Translations under genes and position numbers: made by a program
Shown: positions 34,443 through 42,534 of the stretch, in pieces
Layout: each line of letters starts with the position of its first letter
Position numbering within the stretch: the first letter of the stretch is position 1
Notes under the pieces: generated by a model
What the model was told of the DNA's origin: nothing
What the model saw: only the letters and a program-made list of their open reading frames with translations
Databases searched by the model: none
Origin: Alteraurantiacibacter aquimixticola
Lineage (GTDB): Bacteria; Pseudomonadota; Alphaproteobacteria; Sphingomonadales; Sphingomonadaceae
Direction: 5' to 3'
DNA: 64,000 nucleotides
NCBI RefSeq assembly: GCF_004965515.1
Contig: NZ_SSHH01000003.1
Location: 375,001-439,000, forward strand

Positions 34443-35534
34443 TCAGATCAGCAAATTGTCGGGCACCGAGTTGCGCACCCTGTCGAATATCGCCAGCAGC
34501 AGCGCCTGGCGCACCCAGACCGCGCCATCGGCCTGGTTGAAGTAGAGGTTATGCTGCGTACGATCGAGATCGGTCGACAGTTCCTCTCCACGTGCCAGCG
34601 GGTGCAGGATCACCGTATCATGCTTCAGCTTGCTGTCGGCATTGAGCTGGAAGTCTTCCGAATAGAAGCGGTATCCATCACCCAGGAAGGCGATGGCGTT
34701 CATATAGATGACGTCGAGATATTCGAGGCTGCCCTGCAAATCGCGGCTGAAATTGATGCCGATCGGGCTGGCATCGCACAGTTCGCGCAAACCATCGCCG
34801 AGCGGGTCCGCCATCTCGGAAAAGATGGTGATGTGGTTGATGTTCTCATGGAACAGCAGGGCGAGCTGCAGGAAGCTTTTCACCGTGCGCATGTTCCCCG
34901 GCGTGCCGATGATCCCGATGTTCAGCTTGAACTTGTCGGGGATGTTGCCGAAGGCGATCTCCGGCCGCCATTTGAGCAGCGCGTACCAGTCCGCCAGCGC
35001 TTGCGTGGGATGTTCGTCCGACCCGTTGCCGCCATTGATCATCGGTATGCGGAGATATTCGGAGAGTTCGGCCACCGCCAGCTGCTCGGTATGGCGGACA
35101 ACCACCACATCGGCATAGGAATTGAACATCTGCCCGATGTCCTGCAGGCTTTCACCCTTGGCGACGCCCGTGGTCTTGGCATCGGCGACCGAGATGGTGT
35201 TGCCGCCGACGGACAACATGGCGCTTTCGAAGCTCAGCCGCGTGCGCGTGCTCGGCTCGAAAAAGGCGGCGGCCATGATCTTGTCTTCCAGCGCGCGGTT
35301 CACCTTGTATTTGCGCAGCTGGAGATAGGCCGAGAGCTTGGAAATCTCGCACAACAAGTCCTTGTCGAACTGCGCCGCTGACAGGACCGAGGCATTGCGC
35401 AGCCGGTCGAGCACGTCGATCCTGAGGCGCGGCTCATATTGCAACAAGCCTTCGGGATTGGGGCAATTGCCGATGGGCGCGCGCAGGCGGCTGGCCTCGC
35501 GGTCCTCTGCGACCTTCGATGCGGGTATGGTCAC
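34443..35534 (-). CDS. Aspartate carbamoyltransferase-like protein with altered acceptor site
   Basis: A 363-residue protein of the ATCase/OTCase family, started at a GTG that overlaps the small upstream gene as GTGA. The carbamoyl-phosphate site is intact: STRT at 95-98, KGE with Lys126, VVRH with Arg147 and DEHPTQAL with His175 and Gln178. In place of the PyrB aspartate-binding segment MTRVQKER the protein reads MNAIAFLG near 278-285, so the Arg and Gln that hold aspartate are missing, and HPLPR has become HPLAR. It may carbamoylate another acceptor or have lost activity. No PyrC or PyrI gene is adjacent, so it is probably not the housekeeping pyrimidine enzyme. Confidence 0.85.
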   Translation of the reverse strand: MTIPASKVAEDREASRLRAPIGNCPNPEGLLQYEPRLRIDVLDRLRNASVLSAAQFDKDLLCEISKLSAYLQLRKYKVNRALEDKIMAAAFFEPSTRTRLSFESAMLSVGGNTISVADAKTTGVAKGESLQDIGQMFNSYADVVVVRHTEQLAVAELSEYLRIPMINGGNGSDEHPTQALADWYALLKWRPEIAFGNIPDKFKLNIGIIGTPGNMRTVKSFLQLALLFHENINHITIFSEMADPLGDGLRELCDASPIGINFSRDLQGSLEYLDVIYMNAIAFLGDGYRFYSEDFQLNADSKLKHDTVILHPLARGEELSTDLDRTQHNLYFNQADGAVWVRQALLLAIFDRVRNSVPDNLLI

Positions 35535-35653
35535 CAGCTTTCCCCGCGCAGGAGATCCTTGATGAGCATTGCCGCAAGGCCGAGCGCGGAAATCGCGCAC
35601 CAGACGAGCGAGCCGTAGACGAGGAGGGTCAGGAATCCGGATGAAAAGGTCAT
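35531..35653 (-). CDS. 40-residue single-span membrane protein
   Basis: A small gene squeezed exactly between its neighbours. Its ATG begins one nt after the symporter stop, and its TGA overlaps the GTG of the carbamoyltransferase-like gene. The protein has one hydrophobic segment, SGFLTLLVYGSLVWCAISALGLAAMLI, and a basic tail KDLLRGESW. Both junctions argue strongly that it is real. It may be a subunit of the symporter, as small proteins are for some solute symporters, but no family is recognised. Confidence 0.7.
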   Translation of the reverse strand: MTFSSGFLTLLVYGSLVWCAISALGLAAMLIKDLLRGESW

Positions 35654-37075
35654 TCAGTCCTCTTTGAGGAGGTTCCAGTCAAAGCGGTCTTTCGAGAGCC
35701 AGGCCGCGCCCAGCACCCAGACCATGGAAACGGCCGTGCCTATCGTGCTCGCCACGAACCAGCCGATCGTAAAATAGCTGATAAGGCCCACGCCGCCGCC
35801 CAGCAGCATCCCCCCGATCGCACCCACGCTCGAGGCGCGCCTCCAGTAGAGGCCGGTGACGATCGGCCAGATCATAGCACCGACCAGCGGACCTGCAAAA
35901 AACAGGACCGAGGCCAAGGTTCCCACACGCGGCACACAGACCGCCCATGTGCCCACGCCCAGCGCCAGCGTGATCCATTGCGCGACCTTCTTCAGCGTCG
36001 CCGGATCCGCGGCGGGCTTCAACAGGCGGCGATAGATGTCCTCGGTAATGAGATCGCTGGTCGCGGCCAGCAGGCTATCGATCGAGGAGGCGAGCGAGCA
36101 GAACACGATGATGAAGATCGCGACCGCGCCCACTTCGCCCAGCACATTGGCGATTACCAGCGGGCCCACCATGTCGGGGCTGGGCACCGCGACATTGAGC
36201 GCACCCGAAGCCAGCGCGATGAAGCCGGCGGCGATCGGGATCGGGAACCATACCAGCCCGCCGATCAGGAAAGCCTTGCTGCCAACGCCCTCCCGGAAAG
36301 CGAAGGCGCGGCTCCACCACACATTGTTGTGGAACACCTCGCCCAGGCCGAAGAGGAGATTGTTGAAGATCGCCATCAGCGCGGCGGGGAACAGCACATG
36401 CACCAGTTCCGGCTTGGTCGCGGTGAGGTTCGCATGGATCTCGTCCACGCTGACATTCTGCAGCACGGCAAAGCCCACCACGACGATGCCGACGATGATG
36501 ATCAGGCTCTGGATGAAGTCGGTCCCGATAACCGCGCCAAGGCCGCCGCGCATCGTGTAGATCACGCAGACGGCAAGGATCACCGTCATGCCCCAGACAT
36601 AGTCGATGCCCGCCAGCGCCTCGAGCAATATGCCGCCCGCCATCGCCATGCTGACGAGCCATGTCAGCGAATAGAACAGCGTGAAGAGCATGAAGATGCC
36701 CCAGGCCGTGCGGCCATAGCGCAAGCGGAAGAAGTCGCCGCTGGTATAGCCATTGGGCATCAGCGTGCGGATGCGCTTGGCCAGCGGCGCGAAGAGGATG
36801 AGGCCGAAAGCCGCCATCGAGTAGGCGATCATCCCCCATATGCCGAGCTCCAGCGCGAATTGCGGCGCGAGCATGGTGGTGTTGGAAGTGATCCATGTCG
36901 CCGCCGCGGTGGCGGAGCCGAGCGCGAGTCCGACATTGCGGCCGGCCAGCGCATGATCCTCGAAGCTCTTGTTGCGGCGGCCCCAATAGAAGCCGAGGCC
37001 GATCCACAGCACGCTGAAGATCGCCAGCAGCAGGTAACCGGTCGACGGGTCGAGAAGGACGCTGTCCTCAGTCAT
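35654..37075 (-). CDS. Sodium:solute symporter (SSS family)
   Basis: A 473-residue transporter with about 13 membrane segments. Typical SSS features are AGRNVGLALGSATAAATWITSNT near the start, RRNKSFEDHALAGRNVG with the charged loop, GYTSGDFFRLRYGRTAWGIFML, and SLASSIDSLLAATSDLITEDIYRRLLKP near residue 330, the sodium-site helix. It imports an unknown solute with sodium. Its start overlaps the end of the upstream exported protein, and a 40-residue membrane protein follows at once. The operon suggests its substrate feeds the carbamoyltransferase-like and AsnB enzymes. Confidence 0.88.
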   Translation of the reverse strand: MTEDSVLLDPSTGYLLLAIFSVLWIGLGFYWGRRNKSFEDHALAGRNVGLALGSATAAATWITSNTTMLAPQFALELGIWGMIAYSMAAFGLILFAPLAKRIRTLMPNGYTSGDFFRLRYGRTAWGIFMLFTLFYSLTWLVSMAMAGGILLEALAGIDYVWGMTVILAVCVIYTMRGGLGAVIGTDFIQSLIIIVGIVVVGFAVLQNVSVDEIHANLTATKPELVHVLFPAALMAIFNNLLFGLGEVFHNNVWWSRAFAFREGVGSKAFLIGGLVWFPIPIAAGFIALASGALNVAVPSPDMVGPLVIANVLGEVGAVAIFIIVFCSLASSIDSLLAATSDLITEDIYRRLLKPAADPATLKKVAQWITLALGVGTWAVCVPRVGTLASVLFFAGPLVGAMIWPIVTGLYWRRASSVGAIGGMLLGGGVGLISYFTIGWFVASTIGTAVSMVWVLGAAWLSKDRFDWNLLKED

Positions 37076-37475
37076 TGCGCGCTCCCCGCCAGATCGTGGC
37101 GATAATGCCAGCGGTGATGATGAGGCCGATCAGCGTCAGCCACAGCGCCTGTGCCAGCGACTGGTGGGCGACGGTCAACACGGCGGGTTCGGAAAGCTTG
37201 CCGCCCGCGGCTTGCAAGCGCAGGTGATACTCGCCGTCGCTGAGGCCGGAGAGGAAATAGGAGCTCGCCGTGCCTTCATAGAGCTCGCGCGCATCGGAGA
37301 AATTCGCCTCTCGCGCGATCGACAGCGTCACCGGTTCGCTCGCTTGCCACTCCAGCAGGACATGCCCCGTATCGCTCGCCAGCGCACCGCCATCCGCCCA
37401 TTCCGGCGCAGATGCGGCGGCGGGAGCGGCAGGGAGCAGCAAGGCCGCGGCCAGCGAGATCAGCGCGACGAGCAA
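37068..37475 (-). CDS. Exported single-span protein with beta-sandwich-like domain
   Basis: A 135-residue protein when started at the TTG at 37475. A signal-like segment LLVALISLAAALLLPAAPAAASA is followed by about 75 residues that alternate strands (GHVLLEWQASEPVTLSIAREANF, YFLSGLSDGEYHLRLQAAGG), resembling a fibronectin-III or Ig-like fold, then a C-terminal membrane helix LWLTLIGLIITAGIIATIW. The reading frame stays open far upstream, but no better start was found, so the start is uncertain. It overlaps the symporter gene by eight nt and may act as an accessory subunit at the membrane face. Confidence 0.6.
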   Translation of the reverse strand: MLVALISLAAALLLPAAPAAASAPEWADGGALASDTGHVLLEWQASEPVTLSIAREANFSDARELYEGTASSYFLSGLSDGEYHLRLQAAGGKLSEPAVLTVAHQSLAQALWLTLIGLIITAGIIATIWRGARND

Positions 37476-37807
37476 TCGGACAGCGGATCTGTCCGGAGCG
37501 CGATCAGGGAAAGGGCGAGGGGACCTCGGGGCGATATTCTCTTTGGAAAAGGAAATCGTGCCTTGCCTGTAATGCCGGCCGACCTGCCGGTGCTCTTGCT
37601 GGTGTGTAGTGAAAGCGGAATTGCGAGAGTTGGCACCGCGTAACAAATGCATCCCGGCTTGTGAACCGGGTAGGTCGCAGCTTTCCAGCGGGTAATTCAT
37701 CTGGCGCGAGCGCGCGCGGTCCGTGACGGCCATCACACGTGCGACTCGGCCGGGTGGGTAATTCTCCTGATCGAAAGGCACCAATCGCGGCTGAAAGGGG
37801 AAGCAGC
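37476..37807. promoter_or_regulatory. Divergent control region, symporter operon and TIR cluster
   Basis: About 330 nt without a supported gene. Frames open on both strands, but none has a start signal or motif. It carries the CRP-type box at 37722-37737 and a small hairpin near 37650-37670 with arms CCCGG and CCGGG. Confidence 0.5.
37722..37737. promoter_or_regulatory. CRP-type binding site, left end of TIR cluster
   Basis: CGTGA-N6-TCACA, which on the other strand reads TGTGATGGCCGTCACG. Its two half-sites match the E. coli CRP consensus in nine of ten positions. It ends 70 nt before the first gene of the cluster. A box with identical half-sites lies at 43329-43344 beside a Crp/Fnr gene. 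Confidence 0.6.
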
Positions 37808-38731
37808 ATGTGTGTAGTCGAGACCATGGCCGGCGAAGCTATCTCAACGGAGCGCCCGCCGTTTCGCTTGTCCGAGGCGCGGCGTGCTTTTCGTGAGAGC
37901 GCGGCCGAAGGGGGGCAGCCCGACGCTGCCCAGCAGTTCGCGGCCGACTACCTGCGCCGCCTTGCCGCCGCTCTTCCGGGCGAGGAGATTGCGGTCATCC
38001 TTTCCGCCGAACAGGTTCGCGAAGAGGGGCTTGCGGCGGGCCGGCGCGGGGATGCCGACCGTGCTTCCGAACTGCTCGCGCAGGCGGCCAAGTCCTGCGA
38101 GACGGCCGGCTTGTCCCGCCATGCGAGCATCGCCGCCATGTCCTTCCAGCTCGCTGCCGAAGCCTATATCAAGCAGCAGCGCCGCGACTATTACGGAGCC
38201 ATCTCCGATCTCGAAAATGCGATCCTGGCCACGATCGAACTGGAAACACTCTACGGCCACAACATGGAATTCCGCCGCGTCCATCTCGCCCGCCGGATCC
38301 TCAGGAACCGGTCGTGCATGGCGGAGGATGCCATGGTCGTGGGCGACACGATTTCGCTGCTTCTCTATATCGGCGGCCATGCGGTGCACTGGCCGATCGT
38401 CCAGGGGCGCGGGTTCGGAGATCCGGCCAAGATGTCCGACAGCCAGAGCGCCTGGGCGATCGACGAGGTGCTGGTGAACCTCTCCCTGCCCGAGATCGAC
38501 CTGGCAAGAAACGTTCACCAGTTGCCGAGGCCGGAGGAATTGCGTCATGCGCCTGCCGTCCTTCGCGCCGCGATCCAATGGTGCCATGCCGTAGCCAGCC
38601 AGCACCGCGAGCCCAACCATGACCTGATCGATCATGCGACGTCGTTTTTCGAGGTCGCGGAAGGGCGCCTCGTCCATGCTGGGCGGCGCCTGGAAGGCGT
38701 GCTGGACGAGCAGGGCATCGTGCTTGACTGA
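37808..38731 (+). CDS. Helical protein of unknown function, first gene of TIR cluster
   Basis: A 307-residue protein preceded by GGGGAAGCAGC as ribosome-binding site. It is mostly helical. A region at about 90-170 (LAAGRRGDADRASELLAQAAKSCETAG and AEAYIKQQRRDYYGAISDLENAILATIEL) looks like two or three TPR-like helix pairs. There is no signal peptide or membrane segment, and no catalytic motif was found. It is 191 nt upstream of the TIR gene on the same strand and lies next to a CRP-type box. It may be a partner or substrate of the TIR protein; that is a guess from position. Confidence 0.65.
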   Translation: MCVVETMAGEAISTERPPFRLSEARRAFRESAAEGGQPDAAQQFAADYLRRLAAALPGEEIAVILSAEQVREEGLAAGRRGDADRASELLAQAAKSCETAGLSRHASIAAMSFQLAAEAYIKQQRRDYYGAISDLENAILATIELETLYGHNMEFRRVHLARRILRNRSCMAEDAMVVGDTISLLLYIGGHAVHWPIVQGRGFGDPAKMSDSQSAWAIDEVLVNLSLPEIDLARNVHQLPRPEELRHAPAVLRAAIQWCHAVASQHREPNHDLIDHATSFFEVAEGRLVHAGRRLEGVLDEQGIVLD

Positions 38732-38880
38732 TGGGCCGGCCGGCCATCTGCCTTTCCGACTTGGCGCCTGATCTCCTGCCTTTTCAAGGCGGCGATGGCA
38801 CTGGCAAGGCAAGTTTTCTCTTGCATCATGGTTTCCAACTCCCTCACACCTTGGATGGAGAAGGGGTTGGCGTGCTCTCT

Positions 38881-38902
38881 CGCGAGCTGCCGGCAGCTCG
38901 CG
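38881..38902. promoter_or_regulatory. Perfect 22-bp palindrome before the TIR gene
   Basis: Two 11-nt arms, CGCGAGCTGCC and GGCAGCTCGCG, meet with no loop. It ends 20 nt before the TIR gene's start codon, so it could be an operator or, as RNA, a structure that limits translation. Confidence 0.5.
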
Positions 38903-38922
38903 CCCGCGAGGGAGAAGGTGGC

Positions 38923-40533
38923 ATGGACCCAGAGGAAAGCACGCTGTCCGCATCGCTGGTGCCACCGGTGCGCTATCGTGCATTCATGAGCTACAGCCAT
39001 GCCGATGAGCGGATTGCCGGGCGCCTGCATCGCTGGCTGGAGAGCTACCGCCTGCCACATAGCGTTATCGGCAAGTCGACCGCGCGCGGCGAGGTCCCGC
39101 GCAACCTGTCACCGATTTTCCGCGACCGGAACGAGCTGCCGGCATCCGATAGCCTGCATGAAGAAGTGTCTGGCGCCCTCTCCCAATCCGCCTGCCTGAT
39201 CGTCCTGTGCTCGCCATCCGCGCGCGCCTCGCGCTGGGTCAGCCAGGAGATCGCGCTGTTCCGCTCGCTTCATCCCGATCGGCCGGTGCTCGCAGCGCTG
39301 ATCGACGGCGAACCCGGAGAGGCATTTCCCGAAGCGCTGGTTGCGCCGGGGCCGGATGGCGTTGCGCGAGAGCCCATCGCCGCCGATTTTCGCCGCCAGG
39401 GAGATGGCCAGCGGCTTGCCCGCCTGAAGATCGCCGCCGGCGTCGCCGGATTGGCGCTGGACGAGTTGGTGCAGCGCGATGTGCAGCGCCAGCTTCGCCG
39501 GGCAGTGGCGATCACCGGGGCCTCGGCAGCTTCGGTGGTTCTCCTGCTCACCTTGCTCGTCCTCGCGATCAATGCGCGCAACGAAGCCGAGCATCAGCGG
39601 CAGCAGGCCGAAGGGCTGGTCGAGTTCATGCTCACCGATCTCAGGACCAAGCTCGAAGGCGTCGGGCGTATCGAAATCCTGGAATCGGTCAATGAACGCG
39701 CCATCGCCTATTATGGCGAACAGGGCGACCTCTCCCGCCTGCCAAGCGAATCCCTGGAGCGGCGTGCGCGGGTCCTTCATGCGATGGGAGAGGACGATCA
39801 CCGCAGCGGCGATCTCGAAGGCGCCCTTGCAAAATTCAGCGAGGCGCATCGCGTGACCGAGGCGCTGCTGTCGGCCGAACCTGACGATCCGGCGCGCGTC
39901 TTCGCCCATGCGCAATCCGAATTCTGGCTCGGTTATACCGATTTCCTGCAACAGGAGCATGAGCGCGCGCAGCCGCATTTCGAGCATTATCTGCAACTGG
40001 CAAACCAGCTCACCGTGCTGGAACCCGGCAATGTCGGATATTTGCGGGAATTGGGTTATGCAGAAGGCAATCTGTGCTCACTGCATCTCGCTCGCCAGTC
40101 GGACGTTGCCATGACACTCAATGCCTGCCGTGCCGCGCTGACAACGATGGAGCGCGTTGCCGAAGAGTCGCCCGGTGATCCCGGGGTCCTGATCGATCTC
40201 GCCAACCGTCACGCATGGCTGGGCGATGCCTTCACCGCGGCGGGCCAGACCGACGAGGCTCTGGATCAGAGGCAGCAGCAGGCTGAGATCATGGACCAGC
40301 TGCTGGAGACGGACCCCCAGAACGCGAGTTACCGGCAGGACTGGTTCCTCTCCCGCTTCGCGATCGCGACCACCTTGCGCGATCTCGGCGAAACCGAGCG
40401 CTCGCTGGCAAGCGCGCGCGAGGCGAGCCGGGAAATCAAACGCCTCACCGCCGCCGATCCCGACAACCAGGACTGGCAACGATGGCGCATCAGGATCGAA
40501 GAGATATTTCCACAGGCGAGAATGGAGGAATAA
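38923..40533 (+). CDS. TIR-domain protein with membrane helix and TPR region
   Basis: A 536-residue protein. An ATG at 38923 with GGGAGAAGG upstream is preferred to an open frame that begins 64 codons earlier. The TIR domain covers about 16-150: YRAFMSYSHADERIAGRLHRWL, IFRDRNELPASDSLHEEV, ACLIVLCSPSARASRWVSQEIALF. Glu109 in WVSQE is in the place of the catalytic Glu of NAD-cleaving TIRs. A single membrane helix follows (AVAITGASAASVVLLLTLLVLAI, about 194-216), then roughly 300 residues of TPR-like helices. The TIR lies on one side of the membrane and the TPR part on the other, unless the helix is buried. This is a plausible NADase effector or signalling protein; the next gene starts three nt after it. 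Confidence 0.85.
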   Translation: MDPEESTLSASLVPPVRYRAFMSYSHADERIAGRLHRWLESYRLPHSVIGKSTARGEVPRNLSPIFRDRNELPASDSLHEEVSGALSQSACLIVLCSPSARASRWVSQEIALFRSLHPDRPVLAALIDGEPGEAFPEALVAPGPDGVAREPIAADFRRQGDGQRLARLKIAAGVAGLALDELVQRDVQRQLRRAVAITGASAASVVLLLTLLVLAINARNEAEHQRQQAEGLVEFMLTDLRTKLEGVGRIEILESVNERAIAYYGEQGDLSRLPSESLERRARVLHAMGEDDHRSGDLEGALAKFSEAHRVTEALLSAEPDDPARVFAHAQSEFWLGYTDFLQQEHERAQPHFEHYLQLANQLTVLEPGNVGYLRELGYAEGNLCSLHLARQSDVAMTLNACRAALTTMERVAEESPGDPGVLIDLANRHAWLGDAFTAAGQTDEALDQRQQQAEIMDQLLETDPQNASYRQDWFLSRFAIATTLRDLGETERSLASAREASREIKRLTAADPDNQDWQRWRIRIEEIFPQARMEE

Positions 40534-40535
40534 AG

Positions 40536-41027
40536 ATGACGAATTGTCCCTTGGCGCAAAAGCCGATTGAAATACGATCGCCATTCGAAGGCGAATGCGC
40601 GAAGAAGGCCACCTTGAACGTTACGCTGTGTGTGGCCGACGGGCGGATAGCGCTCAAATTGGTGCCGGAGCCCTGCAGGGTGGAGGGTCAGGATTATGTC
40701 GCCATCGAAGGCAATAGCGCTGTGGTGATCAAGCTGATTGGCGAACAGGTTTTCTTCTCGAAGCAATATGACGCCATCACGATGAAGGGCGATTTCGCGC
40801 GCTATTACGGCGACCTTGCCTATAGCGAGCTGGATGAGGAGACCGGCCGTTACAAGTGCGTAACCTTCCGCGCGCGCTTCGACAAGGAGGGCAAGACCGA
40901 CAGCAGCCACCCATTCAACATCAATGTCGATCTCTACCTGCCGGGCAGCAAGCCCGAGTGGGTGCCGATCACTATCGATCCCGATATCAAGAACCCGCCG
41001 CCGTGGCTGGGAGGCGGGAGAGGCTGA
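40536..41027 (+). CDS. Small beta-rich protein of TIR cluster, unknown function
   Basis: A 163-residue protein with GGAGGA just before its ATG, which lies inside the end of the TIR operon (two nt after its stop). It is rich in alternating strands, for example TLNVTLCVADGRIALKLVPEP and VTFRARFDKEGKTDSSHPFNINVDLYLPGSKPEWVPITIDPDIKNPPPW. No signal peptide or membrane helix. Six cysteines are absent from any obvious metal motif. I do not recognise the family. Its tight spacing on both sides suggests it works with the TIR protein and the following TPR/SLOG protein. Confidence 0.7.
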   Translation: MTNCPLAQKPIEIRSPFEGECAKKATLNVTLCVADGRIALKLVPEPCRVEGQDYVAIEGNSAVVIKLIGEQVFFSKQYDAITMKGDFARYYGDLAYSELDEETGRYKCVTFRARFDKEGKTDSSHPFNINVDLYLPGSKPEWVPITIDPDIKNPPPWLGGGRG

Positions 41028-41036
41028 CGAGGCAGC

Positions 41037-42512
41037 ATGAACCTCTCGACGCTCAGGAATGTACAGCGGCTGGCCCGCTCGGGTGATACCGAGCGGGCGT
41101 GGCGGCTGTTCGAGGCAAGCGGGCTTGCATCTGCTGCCGACAATGCCGATGCGCTGAGCCTGAAGGGACGGCTGACGAAGGACCGCGCCCTCAAGGCCGC
41201 GGGTGAGGAGCGTTCCGCCCTGTTCGGGCAGGCGCAGTCGGCCTATCTGGCCGCGGCCGCGCTGCGCCCGGCGACTTATCCGCTGATCAATGCTGCGACG
41301 ATTGCCCTGCTCGCGGGGAACCGGGAGGAAGCGCAGAAGACCGCTGCACTGATCCTGGCCATGCTCGACAGCGGGGAGCATGAGCCCGAGACCGAATACT
41401 GGCTGAAGGCCACGCGTGCCGAAGCCTGCCTGCTGCATGGCCGGATCGACGATGCGCGCAAGGCATTGGCTGATGCCGTGCGCGCGGCTCCTGCCGCTTG
41501 GGAGGATCATGCTTCCACCCTGCGCCAATTCCGGCTGATCCTGGAGACACTCGGTGAGCCTTCCGAGTGGCTCGACACGCTGCGCCCGCCGGCCAGCCTG
41601 CATTTTAACGGCATCATCCATCTGGCGCCCGATCATGACGAAGTCGTGCACGCCATTGAGGACGCCGTCGCGGAACTGGCCCCGGGCTTCGGCTTCGGTC
41701 CGCTGGCTGCAGGATCCGATATCATTGCGGCGGAGGCGATTGTCCGCGGCGGAGGCGAACTCCACGTCGTCCTGCCCGCATCGATTGATGCCTTCCGCCG
41801 GGAGTCGGTCGGCATCCTCGGTGAGGATTGGATCGACCGCTTCGACCGCCTGCTGGAGACGGCGACCACGGTGGAGACACTCCCCGATCTCGACGAGGTG
41901 TCGGAGGCAGGGATCAAGCTGGCGAACCAGGTGGCGATGGGCCTCGCCATCCGTCAGGCTCGCATGCTGGAAACGCATGCGTATGCGCTCAGGATCGGTG
42001 TGTCCGAAACCGGGCAACCGGCAGCCCGCTTGCTCGATGAGGCATGGCAGGCACAAGGATTCCCGATCCACCGGCTGGATGCCGAGCGGGTTCCACCCCG
42101 GAGCGCTCCCGTTCCCGCCTTTACCAGCGAGGCGATCCTCGTCCTCCCCACATCGGCAGCGGTCGAAGCTCTCGTCGCGGCAGGCGGCAAGGTCGCGGAC
42201 AGGCTGGGCGGACAGACGGCTGTGAGCTTTGCCGATCCGGTTATCGCCGCCCGCGCGGCCATGGAAGTAGCGACCGTCAGGGACGTCCCGATCGGAGGGG
42301 ACTATGTTGCTTTCGATCCTAGCGCGGCAGGACCGGAGCGGTTCGACATGGCGCAGCTGGTTGCCAATGCAGCAACGCCGGGGCGCGTTCTCCTGTCGCG
42401 CACCATGGCGCTTTCCCTTGCATTGAGGGGTCCCGAATTCGATTGCGAGAGCCTTGGCGACATCGCCACTGCCCATGGCGATGTCACGCTGAACGTGCTC
42501 ATCTCATGCTAG
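41037..42512 (+). CDS. TPR / SLOG-like / degenerate nucleotide-cyclase-like protein
   Basis: A 491-residue protein. Residues 1-180 are helical repeats resembling the TRAFs-binding (DUF4071-like) region. Residues about 185-345 look like a SLOG-type Rossmann domain, with FGFGPLAAGSDIIAAEAIVRG and GELHVVLP at 218-247, a pattern used for nucleotide-type ligands. Residues about 360-491 resemble the class III adenylyl cyclase fold: AILVLPTSAA, VSFADPVIAARAAMEV, PIGGDYVAFDP, LVANAATPGRVLLSRTMAL. The two metal-binding Asp positions appear to be Pro371 and Gly392, so it should be catalytically dead. It probably senses a nucleotide signal. It is the last gene of the TIR cluster and adjoins a Crp/Fnr gene transcribed toward it. 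Confidence 0.7.
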   Translation: MNLSTLRNVQRLARSGDTERAWRLFEASGLASAADNADALSLKGRLTKDRALKAAGEERSALFGQAQSAYLAAAALRPATYPLINAATIALLAGNREEAQKTAALILAMLDSGEHEPETEYWLKATRAEACLLHGRIDDARKALADAVRAAPAAWEDHASTLRQFRLILETLGEPSEWLDTLRPPASLHFNGIIHLAPDHDEVVHAIEDAVAELAPGFGFGPLAAGSDIIAAEAIVRGGGELHVVLPASIDAFRRESVGILGEDWIDRFDRLLETATTVETLPDLDEVSEAGIKLANQVAMGLAIRQARMLETHAYALRIGVSETGQPAARLLDEAWQAQGFPIHRLDAERVPPRSAPVPAFTSEAILVLPTSAAVEALVAAGGKVADRLGGQTAVSFADPVIAARAAMEVATVRDVPIGGDYVAFDPSAAGPERFDMAQLVANAATPGRVLLSRTMALSLALRGPEFDCESLGDIATAHGDVTLNVLISC

Positions 42513-42534
42513 CTTTCCGGCGCGCGAGCCCGGA

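Noticed and set aside
38731-38922. Upstream extension of the TIR protein
   Set aside because: The extra 64 codons cover the perfect palindrome and lack family similarity. The ATG at 38923 has a good ribosome-binding site just before it and leads directly into the TIR domain.
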